From contig NZ_CP109013.1 in the NCBI RefSeq assembly GCF_036226745.1, positions 1,674,001-1,738,000 on the forward strand: a DNA stretch of 64,000 nucleotides, in the 5' to 3' direction. The position numbers were made by a program, and so were the translations under genes. The DNA comes from Streptomyces sp. NBC_00683. Lineage in GTDB: Bacteria > Actinomycetota > Actinomycetes > Streptomycetales > Streptomycetaceae. This document shows positions 33,131 through 46,538 of the stretch, one piece after another; the first letter of the stretch is position 1; each line of letters begins with the position of its first letter. The notes under the pieces are model-generated. The model was not told where the DNA came from and searched no databases. It worked only from the letters and a program-made list of their open reading frames with translations.

Positions 33131-35266
33131 CTATCGCGAGGCCTTGGACCGCCACAGCAGCCAGCCGAAGTACGGGGCTCCGATCACCGCCGTGACCACC
33201 CCCACCGAGATCTGCGCGGGCGCGATGACCGTACGGCCGATCGTGTCGGCGACGACCACCAGCAGGGATCCCATCAGCGCGGCCACCGGAAGCACCCGCC
33301 CGTGACGCTGGCCCACCAGGGCACGCGCCGCGTGCGGTGCCACCAGTCCGACGAAGCCGATCACGCCGACCGCGGCCACCGCGGCCGCGGTGAGGACGAC
33401 GGCGATGCCGAGCAGGCCCAGCCGCGCGCTGCCGAGCCGGATCCCGAGCAGCCTCGGTGTGTCCGCGTCCAGACCGATGAGGTCGAGCTCGCGACGCCTG
33501 AGGGCAAGAACCGGCAGGGATACGGCAAGAGCCCCAAGGACCGGGAGGACCTCGGGGAACGTCCGCCCGTAGGTCGAGCCGGAGAGCCAGACGAGCGCCT
33601 TGGTCCCGTTGTACGGATCGGTCAGCACGATCATCAGGCTGACCAGCGCCGCCGTTCCCGCGGAGACACCGATCCCGATCAGCACCAGCCGGTCCTGCTC
33701 GAGTCCGCGCCGGGCCGCGAGCCCGAAGACCAGCGCCGCGGCGGCTGCCGCCCCGGCGAGCGCCGATCCGCTGATGAGCCAGAAGCCGGCAAGCGGGACG
33801 GCGGTCAGGGTGACGACGGCGCCGACTCCCGCTCCCCCGACGACCCCGAGGATGCCCGGTTCGGCGAGCGGGTTCCGTGAGACGGCCTGCACCACCGCTC
33901 CCGCGGTCGCCAGCGCGGCACCGGCGAGCAGTGCCGCGGCGATCCGCGGCACACGGGTGTCGAGTACGAAGGTGACGAGCCTGCCGGAACGGCCGGTGAG
34001 CCAGTTCCCCACGTCGCCGAGCAGCAGGGGGGCGTCGCCGAGGAGAGTCGCCGCGACGACCGCGAGGACGAGCGCGGTGGTCACCGCCGTGAGGGTGGCG
34101 ACGAACGCGCGGCGGCTGCGCAGCCGGGCGAAGGCCGCCTCGGGGCCGGTTGATCCGCCTCCGCGGGACCGGTGGGCGAGGTAGACGAGTACGACGGCGC
34201 CGAAGAAGCTCGTCACGATGCCGGTCGGCACGGACGCACCCGCCTGGGCACCGAAGAGGGCGCGCAGCAGTACGTCGGCGCCGAGCACGACGAGGACGCC
34301 CGCCACCGCCGAAGCCGGGATGAAGGCGCGGTGCCGGACGAGCGCGGGCACCTTGGCGCCGATCAGCCGGACGATCGCGGGCGCGCAGAGTCCGACGAAG
34401 CCGATGGGTCCGGCGACGGTGACGGAGACGGCGGAGAGAACCACCGCGAGGACGACGGCCGTTGCCCGCGTGAGACGGGGGCTGACGCCGACCACGACGG
34501 CACCGTCGTCACCGAGTGCGAGGATGTCGAGCCGCCTGGCGAGCACGACCAGCCCGATCAGCGCGAGGAGCGCGACCGGGGCGAGCCGGTCGATCGTCTG
34601 CATGCCGATCTGTGCGAGGGAGCCGTTGCCCCAGGCGTAGAGACCGGTGGTCTGCTGGGCGCGCAGCAGGAGGAGCATGTGGCTCAGGCCGCTGAGCCCG
34701 AGAGTGAGTGCCGATCCGGCGAGTACGAGCCGGGTGGTTCCCGCTCCGGCGCGGGCTAGTCCCAGCACGGTCCCGGCAGCGAGGAGTCCGCCGACCATGG
34801 CCGTGCCACCGGCCGGGAGGGGCGGCAGGCTGATGCCGAACGCGGCGACGGCGACGACCGCGAAGTAGGCGCCGGCGTTCACGGCGAGCGTGTCGGGCGA
34901 GGCCAGTACGTTGCGGGACACCGACTGCAGTACGGCTCCGGCCGCGCCCAGGGCGCAGCCGACGACCAGCCCTGCGGCGAGGCGCGGCAGCCGGGATGCC
35001 ACCAGTACGGCGTCCGCCTGGTGGGTCCCGTCGGTGTCCGTCCACAGGGTGGCGAGAGCGCCCCAGAGGGTGCGCAGTCCGACGGGTGCCGTGCCTTGGC
35101 TGATGTGCACGACCGCCAGGGCGAGCAGGGCGGTCAGCGCCCCGAGCGCGAGGAGGAAGAGGGGCCCGCGGCGTGCGGGCCGCCCGGCCCCGACGGACGG
35201 CGTGTCCTCCGTCGGGGCGGTCGACGACGCAGGCTCGGCCTTCGTCGTAAGGGTGTTCACGTTCAC
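33131..35266 (-). CDS. Fused double FecCD-type siderophore permease (FhuB-like)
   Basis: A 711-residue integral membrane protein made of two full FecCD permease units joined in one chain. The first unit has RLPRLAAGLVVGCALGAAGAVLQSVSRNVLASPDTL and the second RVPRIAAALLAGAALATAGAVVQAVSRNPLAEPGILG, showing the internal repeat. Each unit ends in the family block ending in a GFVGL-type motif (GPIGFVGLCAPAIVRLI and GVIGFVGLVAPHAARAL). GTG 35266 is chosen because it overlaps the binding-protein stop by 4 bp (GTGA). Together with the ATPase and binding protein it imports a ferric siderophore. Confidence 0.92.
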   Translation of the reverse strand: MNVNTLTTKAEPASSTAPTEDTPSVGAGRPARRGPLFLLALGALTALLALAVVHISQGTAPVGLRTLWGALATLWTDTDGTHQADAVLVASRLPRLAAGLVVGCALGAAGAVLQSVSRNVLASPDTLAVNAGAYFAVVAVAAFGISLPPLPAGGTAMVGGLLAAGTVLGLARAGAGTTRLVLAGSALTLGLSGLSHMLLLLRAQQTTGLYAWGNGSLAQIGMQTIDRLAPVALLALIGLVVLARRLDILALGDDGAVVVGVSPRLTRATAVVLAVVLSAVSVTVAGPIGFVGLCAPAIVRLIGAKVPALVRHRAFIPASAVAGVLVVLGADVLLRALFGAQAGASVPTGIVTSFFGAVVLVYLAHRSRGGGSTGPEAAFARLRSRRAFVATLTAVTTALVLAVVAATLLGDAPLLLGDVGNWLTGRSGRLVTFVLDTRVPRIAAALLAGAALATAGAVVQAVSRNPLAEPGILGVVGGAGVGAVVTLTAVPLAGFWLISGSALAGAAAAAALVFGLAARRGLEQDRLVLIGIGVSAGTAALVSLMIVLTDPYNGTKALVWLSGSTYGRTFPEVLPVLGALAVSLPVLALRRRELDLIGLDADTPRLLGIRLGSARLGLLGIAVVLTAAAVAAVGVIGFVGLVAPHAARALVGQRHGRVLPVAALMGSLLVVVADTIGRTVIAPAQISVGVVTAVIGAPYFGWLLWRSKASR

Positions 35267-36237
35267 TTGGTCAGTGCGTCCACAAGAGCGTCGACGTACT
35301 GCGTCATCGACGCCGTGCCACCGAACATCCAGATGCCGTCGGGCAGTCGGTGGACGTCGCCGTTCTTCACGAACGGCAGCGACTTCCACACGGCGTTGTC
35401 CTTGAGCCCGTCGGCGAACGGGTCGGCGGTGTCCGCGCTGTTGGTGATGTAGACGAACTGGGCGTCGCCGATCTTCGTGAGGCCCTCGACGTCCGTCGCA
35501 GCCAGGCCGTAGCCCGCGTCACCCTTCATGGACCAGGGGCTGACCAGGCCGAGTTCGGTGTTGATGTCGGTGAGCAGTGCTCCCTTCACGTACGGGCGCA
35601 CCGAGACCTGGCTCCCTTCCTTCCAGCCGTCCGCGAAGGCGACCTCTTCGCCGCCGAGGCCGGCGGTGGCGAGCTCCTTCTTGCCGTCGGCGAGCTTCTT
35701 GCGGAAGGCGGCGATCTCGGACTCGGCCTTGTCCTGGGTTCCGGTGGCCTCGGCGATCAGGGTGACGTTGTCTGTCATCTGGTCGATCTGCCGGGAGGCA
35801 TCGGCCGCCTTCACCACGATGAGCGGGGCCACCTTGGAGAGCTGCTTGACGGCGGCGTCCGGCAGGTCGGTCGTCGCGACGATGAGGTCGGGCTTCAGAG
35901 CCGCGACCGTGTCGACGCTGGGTTCGCCCCGGGTGCCTATGTCCTTGACGTCGCCGGTCAGCGGCGCCGCGGTGTCGTAGGCCCGGTAGCCCTTCACGTC
36001 GGCGACGCCGACCGGGTCGATGCCCAGCGTGATGAGCGATTCGACGACGTTCCACTCGGTGCCGACGACACGCTTGGCGGGCCCGTCCAGCTTCACCTTC
36101 GTGCCGCGTGCGTCGGTGACGGTCAGCGTGGAGTCGGAGGCTGACGCCTCTTTGGGTGCCTCTGTGGTGCCGCAGCCGACGAGGGTCAGCGCCGCGGTGC
36201 CGGCGATCACAGGCCATGCCCAGTGCTTGGTCGTCAT
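35263..36237 (-). CDS. Iron-siderophore ABC transporter substrate-binding lipoprotein
   Basis: 324-residue type III binding protein, lipid-anchored through the lipobox LTLVGC after a basic/hydrophobic signal starting MTTKHWAWP. It has the FecB/FhuD-type blocks VVGTEWNVVESLITLGIDPVG and LKPDLIVATTDLPDA. ATG 36237 starts the signal peptide directly, while the upstream frame to 36339 lacks a better start. It lies 7 bp after the ATPase gene and couples to the permease gene. Confidence 0.9.
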   Translation of the reverse strand: MTTKHWAWPVIAGTAALTLVGCGTTEAPKEASASDSTLTVTDARGTKVKLDGPAKRVVGTEWNVVESLITLGIDPVGVADVKGYRAYDTAAPLTGDVKDIGTRGEPSVDTVAALKPDLIVATTDLPDAAVKQLSKVAPLIVVKAADASRQIDQMTDNVTLIAEATGTQDKAESEIAAFRKKLADGKKELATAGLGGEEVAFADGWKEGSQVSVRPYVKGALLTDINTELGLVSPWSMKGDAGYGLAATDVEGLTKIGDAQFVYITNSADTADPFADGLKDNAVWKSLPFVKNGDVHRLPDGIWMFGGTASMTQYVDALVDALTK

Positions 36238-36244
36238 GGAGAGT

Positions 36245-37150
36245 TCAGGGCCTTTCGAGCCGAAGGTGGTGTCTTCCCACCGCGCGGGTGCGGGGGATGC
36301 CCGTCGAAGGGTCGGGTTCGACCTCGATACGGATGCCATAGGTGTCGGTCAGGAGCCCGGGTTCGTAGACCTGGGCGGGGTTTCCGGCAGCGGCGACGCG
36401 TCCGGAGGACAGCAGGACGACCCGGTCCGCCACAGCGGCTGCCTGGTCCAGGTCGTGCAGGACGACCCCGATCGTCACGCCGTGCGTGTCGGCGAGGCTC
36501 CGGATGAGGTCCAGGATCTCCACCTGGTAGCGCAGGTCGAGATAGGTCGTCGGTTCGTCGAGCAGCAGCACGTCGGTGTCCTGAGCCAGGCAGCAGGCGA
36601 ACCAGACGCGTTGCAGCTGGCCGCCGGAGAGGCTCTCGACGCCGCGGTCGGCGAGGTCGGTGACGTTCGTGACGGCCAGGGCGTGCTCGACGAGCCGCGC
36701 CCCGTCCGGGTCGCTCCCCCGCATACGGCTGCGGTACGGATGCCGCCCGAAGCCCACCACGTCGCGGACGCTGAGGCCGGCCGGGGTCGTACGGCTCTGG
36801 GCGAGCAACGTGACACGCCGGGCGAAATCGGTGCGCGAGAGGGCGAGGGCGTCGATCGGGTCACCCTCGGCGCCTACGGTCACACTCCCGCTGCGAGCCC
36901 GGTGCAGGCGCGCGACGGCACGCAACAGGGTGGACTTCCCACTCCCGTTCGGGCCGATCAGCGCGGTGACCTGCCCTCGCGGAAGACGGAGGTCCGCCTC
37001 GTGTACGACGTCGACGCCGTCATAGGCGACCGTGATTCCCACGGCGGCGAGGCCGGACGGGGCAGCGGTACCCGCGGCGGGAACGCCGGGGTCTGCCACG
37101 GCGCGGCGAGGCGGTGGCGATTCTTCTCGGTCGGGTGCAGTCACGATCAC
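36245..37150 (-). CDS. Iron-siderophore ABC transporter ATPase
   Basis: 301-residue FecE/FepC-type ATPase. After a Pro/Ala-rich N-terminus, Walker A is GPNGSGKST, the Q-loop is LAQSR, the signature is LSGGQLQRVWFACCL, Walker B is VLLLDEPTTYLD and the switch His is in VLHDLDQA. It is the first gene of an iron-regulated operon (ATPase, binding protein, double permease). An iron box sits 5-23 bp upstream of its ATG. Confidence 0.92.
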   Translation of the reverse strand: MIVTAPDREESPPPRRAVADPGVPAAGTAAPSGLAAVGITVAYDGVDVVHEADLRLPRGQVTALIGPNGSGKSTLLRAVARLHRARSGSVTVGAEGDPIDALALSRTDFARRVTLLAQSRTTPAGLSVRDVVGFGRHPYRSRMRGSDPDGARLVEHALAVTNVTDLADRGVESLSGGQLQRVWFACCLAQDTDVLLLDEPTTYLDLRYQVEILDLIRSLADTHGVTIGVVLHDLDQAAAVADRVVLLSSGRVAAAGNPAQVYEPGLLTDTYGIRIEVEPDPSTGIPRTRAVGRHHLRLERP

Positions 37151-37155
37151 CCGGC

Positions 37156-37174
37156 AGAGGTTAGCCTAACCTAA
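37156..37174 (-). promoter_or_regulatory. DmdR/IdeR iron box
   Basis: On the minus strand the site reads TTAGGTTAGGCTAACCTCT, matching 17 of 19 positions of the DtxR/DmdR consensus TTAGGTTAGGCTAACCTAA. It lies immediately before the siderophore ATPase gene, where Fe-loaded repressor would block transcription. Siderophore uptake is expected when iron is low. Confidence 0.9.
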
Positions 37175-37693
37175 CCTGAAGGTGAAATTCGGCCCCACGA
37201 GTGAACAGGTGGCCGGAAACGGGCCATCACCCCGCCGCGGTCGGCAGCCTGTTCCACCAGCCTCGGAAACCGGGCCCCGGATCACGAACCCACGGGAGCC
37301 GCACCCCCTCGAAGCGCGGCACAGGTTCGGCTCGGTTGGGCGGGGTCGGCACCGACGGCGAGAACTGATGCTGCGTCAAAAAATCTGTGTCTACAGACAA
37401 CTGAAGCCAAATGACTCGCTCAGACCCGAAAGCCCGGAGGCGCCGGCCCAGCCAGTCGACGGTCTTACGGCCTGTCAGCGCGCCAATCCGGGAGCGTCGG
37501 CACCGTCAGCGCCCGCAGGTCCAGCTCGGCCATGACCGTCCTGCCGACGCCAACACCGGGTCTGGGTCGTTTCGTTGAGAGCACCGCAAGCAGGGGCGAC
37601 TGTAAGCCGCAACTGGCACACCATTGGCAACCACGACGGGATCGCAGAACTCGACCACGCCTGATCTCCCTCGTCTACGACCTGAGCCGCTAC
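37175..37693. other. 519-bp gap with no convincing gene
   Basis: This stretch includes a locally AT-rich patch near 37375-37425 (with a TGTCT-N2-AGACA repeat at about 37388-37399), unusual for this chromosome. Short open frames here lack ribosome sites and recognisable homology. It may contain control sequences or decayed gene fragments. Confidence 0.4.
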
Positions 37694-38548
37694 CTACCGA
37701 CGCCTCAAGACACGCCATTCACGGCCCGGCTGTGGGATCTTCGCCTGGTCCGCAGTCGGGGGGTCCTCGTCCCGAATGACTTCCCCTGTGATGACCTGGC
37801 CGACCGGCTTGGCGAGTTCCAGGCCGGAGAGATGCGTCTTGAGCCTTCTGGACATGGGGCGGAAGGTCGCAAAGGTGAGCCCGCCGGACACGGCAGCCCC
37901 GACGAGGGGAATGGCCTTCGAGACGGACTTGGCGAAGGTCTGCTTCGTCATCTCGACGCCGAGGTACCCAGCGACCTTCTTCACGATGGGGTAGACGACA
38001 CCCTGTGTCAGCGCCTTCTGAGGCAGCTTCTTGGCGACCTGCTCGGACATCATCCCCGCCACCTTCCCCACGGCAGCGTTCGCGGACTGGGTTCCGAACA
38101 TCACTCCGAAGAAGAGCGTGAGCACTCCCTTGGTCGCGTCATCAAGGTCGTCGTTGTCCACGGAGAACAGATCGGGCCAGCTGTAGAGGTAGGCGAGCTT
38201 CTGCGCGATGCGCAGCATGTGGCCGACATACTGCGCCAAATCAGCCGGCACCGTGGCGGGCAGGGCGATGAATCCAGGAATCCCGGCAGCCGCAGAGAGC
38301 GCGCTCACCTTGGCGGTTTCGTAGCGAATGGACGCGTTGGCCACCCTGTCCAGAACAGCGAGAGGGATACCTGCCGCTGCGGGGGTCTCCTCAATCGCTC
38401 TGCGCAGTTCATCCTCCGAGCAAAGACGGGCCAGCGCCGTCCGGAGGTACGCCTCCCTGTCGACTCGCACGCCCGGAAGCCTTGCTGCGCCGACCAGAAG
38501 AGCGGAGAAGCGCGACTCCGCGTTCTCGCTCACTTTGCCCGTGACCAT
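37694..38548 (-). CDS. EcsC-like hypothetical protein
   Basis: Hypothetical protein of about 284 residues. Alternating polar and hydrophobic helices (for example VPADLAQYVGHMLRIAQKLAYLYSW and AIPLVGAAVSGGLTFATF) resemble the EcsC family, whose function is unclear. ATG 38548 and an in-frame start at 38581 are both possible, and neither has a strong ribosome site. Codon use and GC look lower than in flanking genes, suggesting an accessory gene. The neighbourhood (37.2-38.8 kb) has no clear partner. Confidence 0.65.
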   Translation of the reverse strand: MVTGKVSENAESRFSALLVGAARLPGVRVDREAYLRTALARLCSEDELRRAIEETPAAAGIPLAVLDRVANASIRYETAKVSALSAAAGIPGFIALPATVPADLAQYVGHMLRIAQKLAYLYSWPDLFSVDNDDLDDATKGVLTLFFGVMFGTQSANAAVGKVAGMMSEQVAKKLPQKALTQGVVYPIVKKVAGYLGVEMTKQTFAKSVSKAIPLVGAAVSGGLTFATFRPMSRRLKTHLSGLELAKPVGQVITGEVIRDEDPPTADQAKIPQPGREWRVLRRR

Positions 38549-38593
38549 GCCAGGAACGTACAGCAGACGTGTGACCCGCATCCCTGAAATCGG

Positions 38594-38749
38594 TCATTCT
38601 GGTCGCGGATCGGGGCTCTCGTCAGCCAGGGTCGTCAAGTTGAGGCCGAAGACCTCGCCGCCGCGCCCGTCGAGGCCGGCCACCTCCCGGGGCCAGGCAT
38701 CGCTCCGGAGCCCGAATGCCCAGGTCAGCCCAGCCGCCCACACGAATTG
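38594..38749 (-). pseudogene. Possible gene remnant (C-terminal 51 codons)
   Basis: A frame reading QFVWAAGLTWAFGLRSDAW and then GRGGEVFGLNLTTLADES looks like real protein sequence and ends at a proper stop. It has no start, no ribosome site and is cut off on the right by the hairpin at 38750. It may be the tail of a gene lost by deletion, or a chance frame. Confidence 0.3.
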
Positions 38750-38775
38750 GGGGGCCGTCGCATGCGACGGCCCCC
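38750..38775 (-). terminator. Terminator downstream of the pectate lyase gene
   Basis: A 26-bp perfect palindrome (13-bp arms) centred at 38762-38763. It lies 108 bp past the pectate lyase stop and would end minus-strand transcription. Confidence 0.65.
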
Positions 38776-38883
38776 GTTCCGGGTGATCAGCAGCAGGTAG
38801 CGGTCGCGGTGTCACTACCGCTTGCGCTGCTCCAGGCCCGGTGGATCCAGATGGTGTGGTCCCGGACAACGGGACCGCGTCAA

Positions 38884-40455
38884 CTAGCTCGCGTAGGTCT
38901 CGAACTCGGCGACCTTCGGCGTTCCGGTCGAGCCGGTGATCTCGAAGGTGATCTTGCTCAGCGAGGTGCTGGGCACCGCGATGGCGCCCGCGCCGGTACC
39001 GGACTTCAGGACGGCACCGGTGTCGCCGTTGAGGACCCTCCAGGATCCGATGCTGCCCGCGGAACCGGATGCCTCCCGGATGTTGATGCGGGCAACGGTG
39101 GTGGCGGAGGACCACTTGACCGAGACGGAGCCGGTCGAGCCGGCCGGCGACCAGTAGGTGCTCAGGTTGCCGTCACGCACGTTGCCGAAGCTCGTCCCGC
39201 TGGCCTTGCTGGAGCCGTCGGCACCGGCGCCGAGGCTGAGGTTGGTCCCGCTGGGCTGGGTCGGGTCCGGCGTGGGGGTGGTGGGGTCCGGCGTCGGGGT
39301 CGTCGGGTCGGGCGTGGGGGTGGTCGGGCTCGGCGACGGGTTCGTCGGCGTGCAGCTTCCGTCCGACACCTTCAGGCCCTTGTTGGCCCCTGCCGTCTGG
39401 CCGACGACGCTCGGCACGCAGTTGGCCGCGTCGAGGCTGAAGGAGTAGGGGATGCTGACCGTGGTCGTGGACTGCACGTTGGGCCCGGCGGGGTTGGTGT
39501 CGGTACCGGGGGCGGACCAGGTCACGTTGTCGAAGATGTTGCCGGCGACCTGCCAGTAGCCGGCCGCGTCGGTGTAGAAGGTGCCAAGGACGTCCTTGGA
39601 GTCCTTGAAGTAGTTGTTGTCCACCTTGGCGCGGGCCCCGGCCCGGGAGTTGATCCCGGACTCGTTGAGCTTCAGGTAGTAGTTGTTGTACATGTGGGCG
39701 ATGCCGCCGCGCAGCAGGGGCGCACGGGAGTCGATGTTCTCGTACAGGTTGTGGTGGTAGGTCACAAAGCCGTTGGAGAGCTCGGTCTCACTGGACCCGA
39801 TGAGGCCTCCGCGGCCGGAGTTGCGCAGGGTGCTGTAGGACAAGGTCACGTACTGGGTGTTGTCCTTCATGTCGAAGAGGCCGTCGTAGCCCTCCGACTC
39901 ACCGCCCGACGCTTCGAGCGTGGTGTGGTCGACCCAGACGTTGCGGACGTCGCTCTCCATGCCGATGGCGTCACCGCCGTTGGAGGTGGGCGAGCCCGAC
40001 TTCTTGACGTTCTTGACGGTCACGTTCTGGATGATGATGTTGCTGGACTCGCGAATGTGGATGCCCAGCTGATCGAAGACGGCTCCGCCGCCGACGCCGA
40101 CGATCGAGACGTTGCTGATCTGCTTGAGCTCGATGACGCCATCGGCGGTGTTGCAGCTGTCGCCCGACACCTTGGCGGTGTTGCCGTGGTTGATCGTGCC
40201 CTCGACCTCGATGATGATCGGGGTGCTGGCGCTGGCCCGACCGCACAGGGCCTGATGGATCGCGGTGCCCGTGGTGGCACGCACCGTCTGCCCGCCCGCC
40301 CCGCCGGTGGTCCCACCGTTCTGGCTCGCGTAGCCGGTGGCGCTGCCGGTCACTGCCGCCGATGCCGAGGGCATCGACACAACCACACCGACCGCGGCGG
40401 CCAGGGCCGTCGTGGCGAGCGCCGCAGAAAGTCGCAGTGCGACTGGTCGTCTCAT
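38884..40455 (-). CDS. Secreted pectate lyase, polysaccharide lyase family 1, with C-terminal discoidin-like module
   Basis: 523-residue secreted enzyme that cleaves polygalacturonate by beta-elimination. The signal peptide ends near SASA-AV. The beta-helix domain (about 35-370) has the PL1 landmarks NVWVDHTT and FVTYHHNLYENIDSRAPLLRGG, with the catalytic Arg in the last block. A Pro/Thr/Asp repeat linker (PTPDPTTPTPDPT) at about 380-405 leads to a C-terminal domain of about 115 residues like F5/8-type binding modules. ATG 40455 has GGGAG 6 nt upstream and is preferred over ATG 40461. The upstream 637 bp hold a LacI-type operator. Confidence 0.9.
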   Translation of the reverse strand: MRRPVALRLSAALATTALAAAVGVVVSMPSASAAVTGSATGYASQNGGTTGGAGGQTVRATTGTAIHQALCGRASASTPIIIEVEGTINHGNTAKVSGDSCNTADGVIELKQISNVSIVGVGGGAVFDQLGIHIRESSNIIIQNVTVKNVKKSGSPTSNGGDAIGMESDVRNVWVDHTTLEASGGESEGYDGLFDMKDNTQYVTLSYSTLRNSGRGGLIGSSETELSNGFVTYHHNLYENIDSRAPLLRGGIAHMYNNYYLKLNESGINSRAGARAKVDNNYFKDSKDVLGTFYTDAAGYWQVAGNIFDNVTWSAPGTDTNPAGPNVQSTTTVSIPYSFSLDAANCVPSVVGQTAGANKGLKVSDGSCTPTNPSPSPTTPTPDPTTPTPDPTTPTPDPTQPSGTNLSLGAGADGSSKASGTSFGNVRDGNLSTYWSPAGSTGSVSVKWSSATTVARINIREASGSAGSIGSWRVLNGDTGAVLKSGTGAGAIAVPSTSLSKITFEITGSTGTPKVAEFETYAS

Positions 40456-41092
40456 GTCCATCTCCCGATTCGTCTTCGAACTCTGGGTGTTGGTACTCGT
40501 ACGCTGGTCATATCCATGAACTTTCGAGACAACGTCCTGCCGCTGGGCAGTCCCTCGACGGTCCGATTGCGGGTGCCCTCCTCGACACGGCCGGGCCGAC
40601 GGTTCCGCCGCGCCGGTACCGGCCCATGCGAAAGTCGCGGTCGATGCCGTGGAAGCCGCATCAACCGGAACGAGGCTCGCGAACGAGGAAAGCGCTTTCT
40701 GTCCGCGAGGATAGGGCTGCTCCGACTGGACTGACAAGGTTCTTGTCACATGCGGAATGCGCACCGCCACACTTCGGGCCACGCCGCCGCCCCACCCGGC
40801 AGCCACTCCGGAGCAGCTGTTCCCGCCGCCCGGCACTCCAGCCGCAGGTCTTCCCGGTCGACACGCCCCGGACGGACCGATCACCGCGGGAAGGACGCCG
40901 CAGAAATTCACAAGGGTGGTCATCGTTCGAGAACATGAACTTCGTCATCGTCGGCCGAATTCTCCGGACCGCGACCCGCCCCACGAGGGTCCGATTCCCA
41001 ACACCCTGCACTTTCCTCGGTGTTGAGGTTCAGGTCCGCACTCCACGTGGAGAGCCGACCCGGGCGCCCTCGGACCCCCGGCCACAACGCAG
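40456..41092. other. 637-bp leader/intergenic region of the pectate lyase gene
   Basis: No convincing gene was found. It contains the LacI-type palindrome at 40688. Open frames of 60-100 codons here lack ribosome sites. Confidence 0.5.
40688..40699. promoter_or_regulatory. LacI-family operator upstream of the pectate lyase gene
   Basis: GAAAGCGCTTTC is a perfect 12-bp palindrome with the central CG typical of LacI/GalR-family sites. It is 233 bp upstream of the pectate lyase ATG. It differs in arms from the CebR box, so another repressor (perhaps for pectin-derived sugars) is likely. Which one cannot be told. Confidence 0.6.
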
Positions 41093-41126
41093 ACCGCCCC
41101 GGCAGGCGGGTGCCTGCCGGGGCGGT
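41093..41126 (-). terminator. Terminator of the isocitrate dehydrogenase gene
   Basis: A 15-bp perfect GC-rich stem (41093-41107 with 41112-41126) with a GGGT loop, 42 bp beyond the icd stop in its direction of transcription. Confidence 0.88.
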
Positions 41127-41167
41127 GCTTGCGCTTCCAGGGGGCTTCCCGGAGCGCGGTGCCGGAT

Positions 41168-45371
<4,204 letters not shown>

Positions 45372-45539
45372 GAGCCGCACCCTAACTCCCGTACGGCCGG
45401 GGGCGCGTCGTCCTCCGGGAGGGGGTCCGGGCTGCTCCCCGGGGAGTAGTGCGGTCGCCCACCCGTCGGGCCGGCGCAGCCCGGACTGCCTTCCGCTGTA
45501 CGACGACGGGAGCGGGTGGCGGGGACGAGCATCGTCGCC

Positions 45540-46523
45540 ATGACCGGACCTTTCCGATACACCTCGCCCGTACCTCCGAAGTCGGCCACCGGGGTGGTGG
45601 CCGACGTCTACGCCCAGCTCGCCACCGACTTCGGCATCAAGGACGCCACGACCTTCGTCGTCCTGTCCGTCTCCCCTCCGCTGCTCACCGCCACCTGGGC
45701 CCTGATGCGGGAGTCCCTGCTGGCCGGGCAGGCGTCACGTACCGGGAAGGAGGTGGTGGCGGCGGGTGTCTCGCTCGCCAACCGCTGCCCGTTCTGTGTG
45801 CACGCGCACACCGTGCTGCTGCATGCCACCGGTGATCACCGGCTGGCCGAGACGATCCTGCGGGGCGGCGAGCCGGACGAGCCGGGCCATCGCCGACTGC
45901 TCGCCTGGGGCAAGGACATGGGTACGCCGCAGCCGTTCCCGGTGCGGGAGGCACCCGAGTACGTGGGGACGGCGCTGGCCTTCCACTTCATCAACCGCGT
46001 CGTGTCCTCCCTGTTGTCGGAGGTGATGCTGCCGGGTGGCGCCGAGAAGTACCGGCTGGTGCGGAGCACGGCGGGCCGTTCGCTGGCCCGCACGGTGCGC
46101 CGCGAACTGCGGCCGGGCGACAGCCTCGCGCTGCTCGACACGGCCGGCGCCGCGCCGCAGTGGGCCGGGGATGACACCCCGGTGGGTACCGCGTACGGCG
46201 CGCTGCGCACGGCCGCGCAGCTGGGTGCGGGCCTTCTGAGCGACGAGGACGCCGCGTTCGTACGGGAGTCGGTGGCCGGCTGGGACGGTGTCACGCCCCT
46301 GCCCCTGACCGCCGCGCTGCCCGACCGGGCGGAGCGGCCGGGCGCCCGGCTCGCTCTGCTCGCGGCGCGCGCCCCGTACCGGATCACCGACGAGGACGTG
46401 GCGGCCTGGCGTGTGCCGCCGTTCACCGATCACTGTCTGGTCCATCTGGTGGCCTTCGGCGCGATGTGCGCCGTCGAGCGGGTCGAGGCCAACCTGCGGA
46501 CGCCCGCCGGGGAGCAGGCATGA
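45540..46523 (+). CDS. AhpD-like/carboxymuconolactone decarboxylase-family protein
   Basis: 327-residue protein. The N-terminal half has the AhpD-type site CPFCVHAHTVLLHATGD, with the CxxC pair and following His, as in alkylhydroperoxidase-like proteins. The second half (around LRTAAQLGAGLLSDEDAAFVRESVAGWDG) resembles a second CMD domain without Cys. The protein may reduce peroxides or have another redox role. It is divergent from the two-component genes. The start is at ATG 45540. An in-frame upstream GTG is possible. Confidence 0.8.
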   Translation: MTGPFRYTSPVPPKSATGVVADVYAQLATDFGIKDATTFVVLSVSPPLLTATWALMRESLLAGQASRTGKEVVAAGVSLANRCPFCVHAHTVLLHATGDHRLAETILRGGEPDEPGHRRLLAWGKDMGTPQPFPVREAPEYVGTALAFHFINRVVSSLLSEVMLPGGAEKYRLVRSTAGRSLARTVRRELRPGDSLALLDTAGAAPQWAGDDTPVGTAYGALRTAAQLGAGLLSDEDAAFVRESVAGWDGVTPLPLTAALPDRAERPGARLALLAARAPYRITDEDVAAWRVPPFTDHCLVHLVAFGAMCAVERVEANLRTPAGEQA

Positions 46524-46538
46524 GCGTCGCCGACGCGA

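Noticed and set aside
32920..33195. 91-residue plus-strand frame upstream of the siderophore permease end
   Set aside because: No ribosome site and overlaps the permease 3' end; Arg/Pro-rich shadow-like translation.
37182..37535. 117-residue plus-strand frame after the iron box
   Set aside because: Pro/Arg-rich translation with no family and no ribosome site, although a locally AT-rich patch is present.
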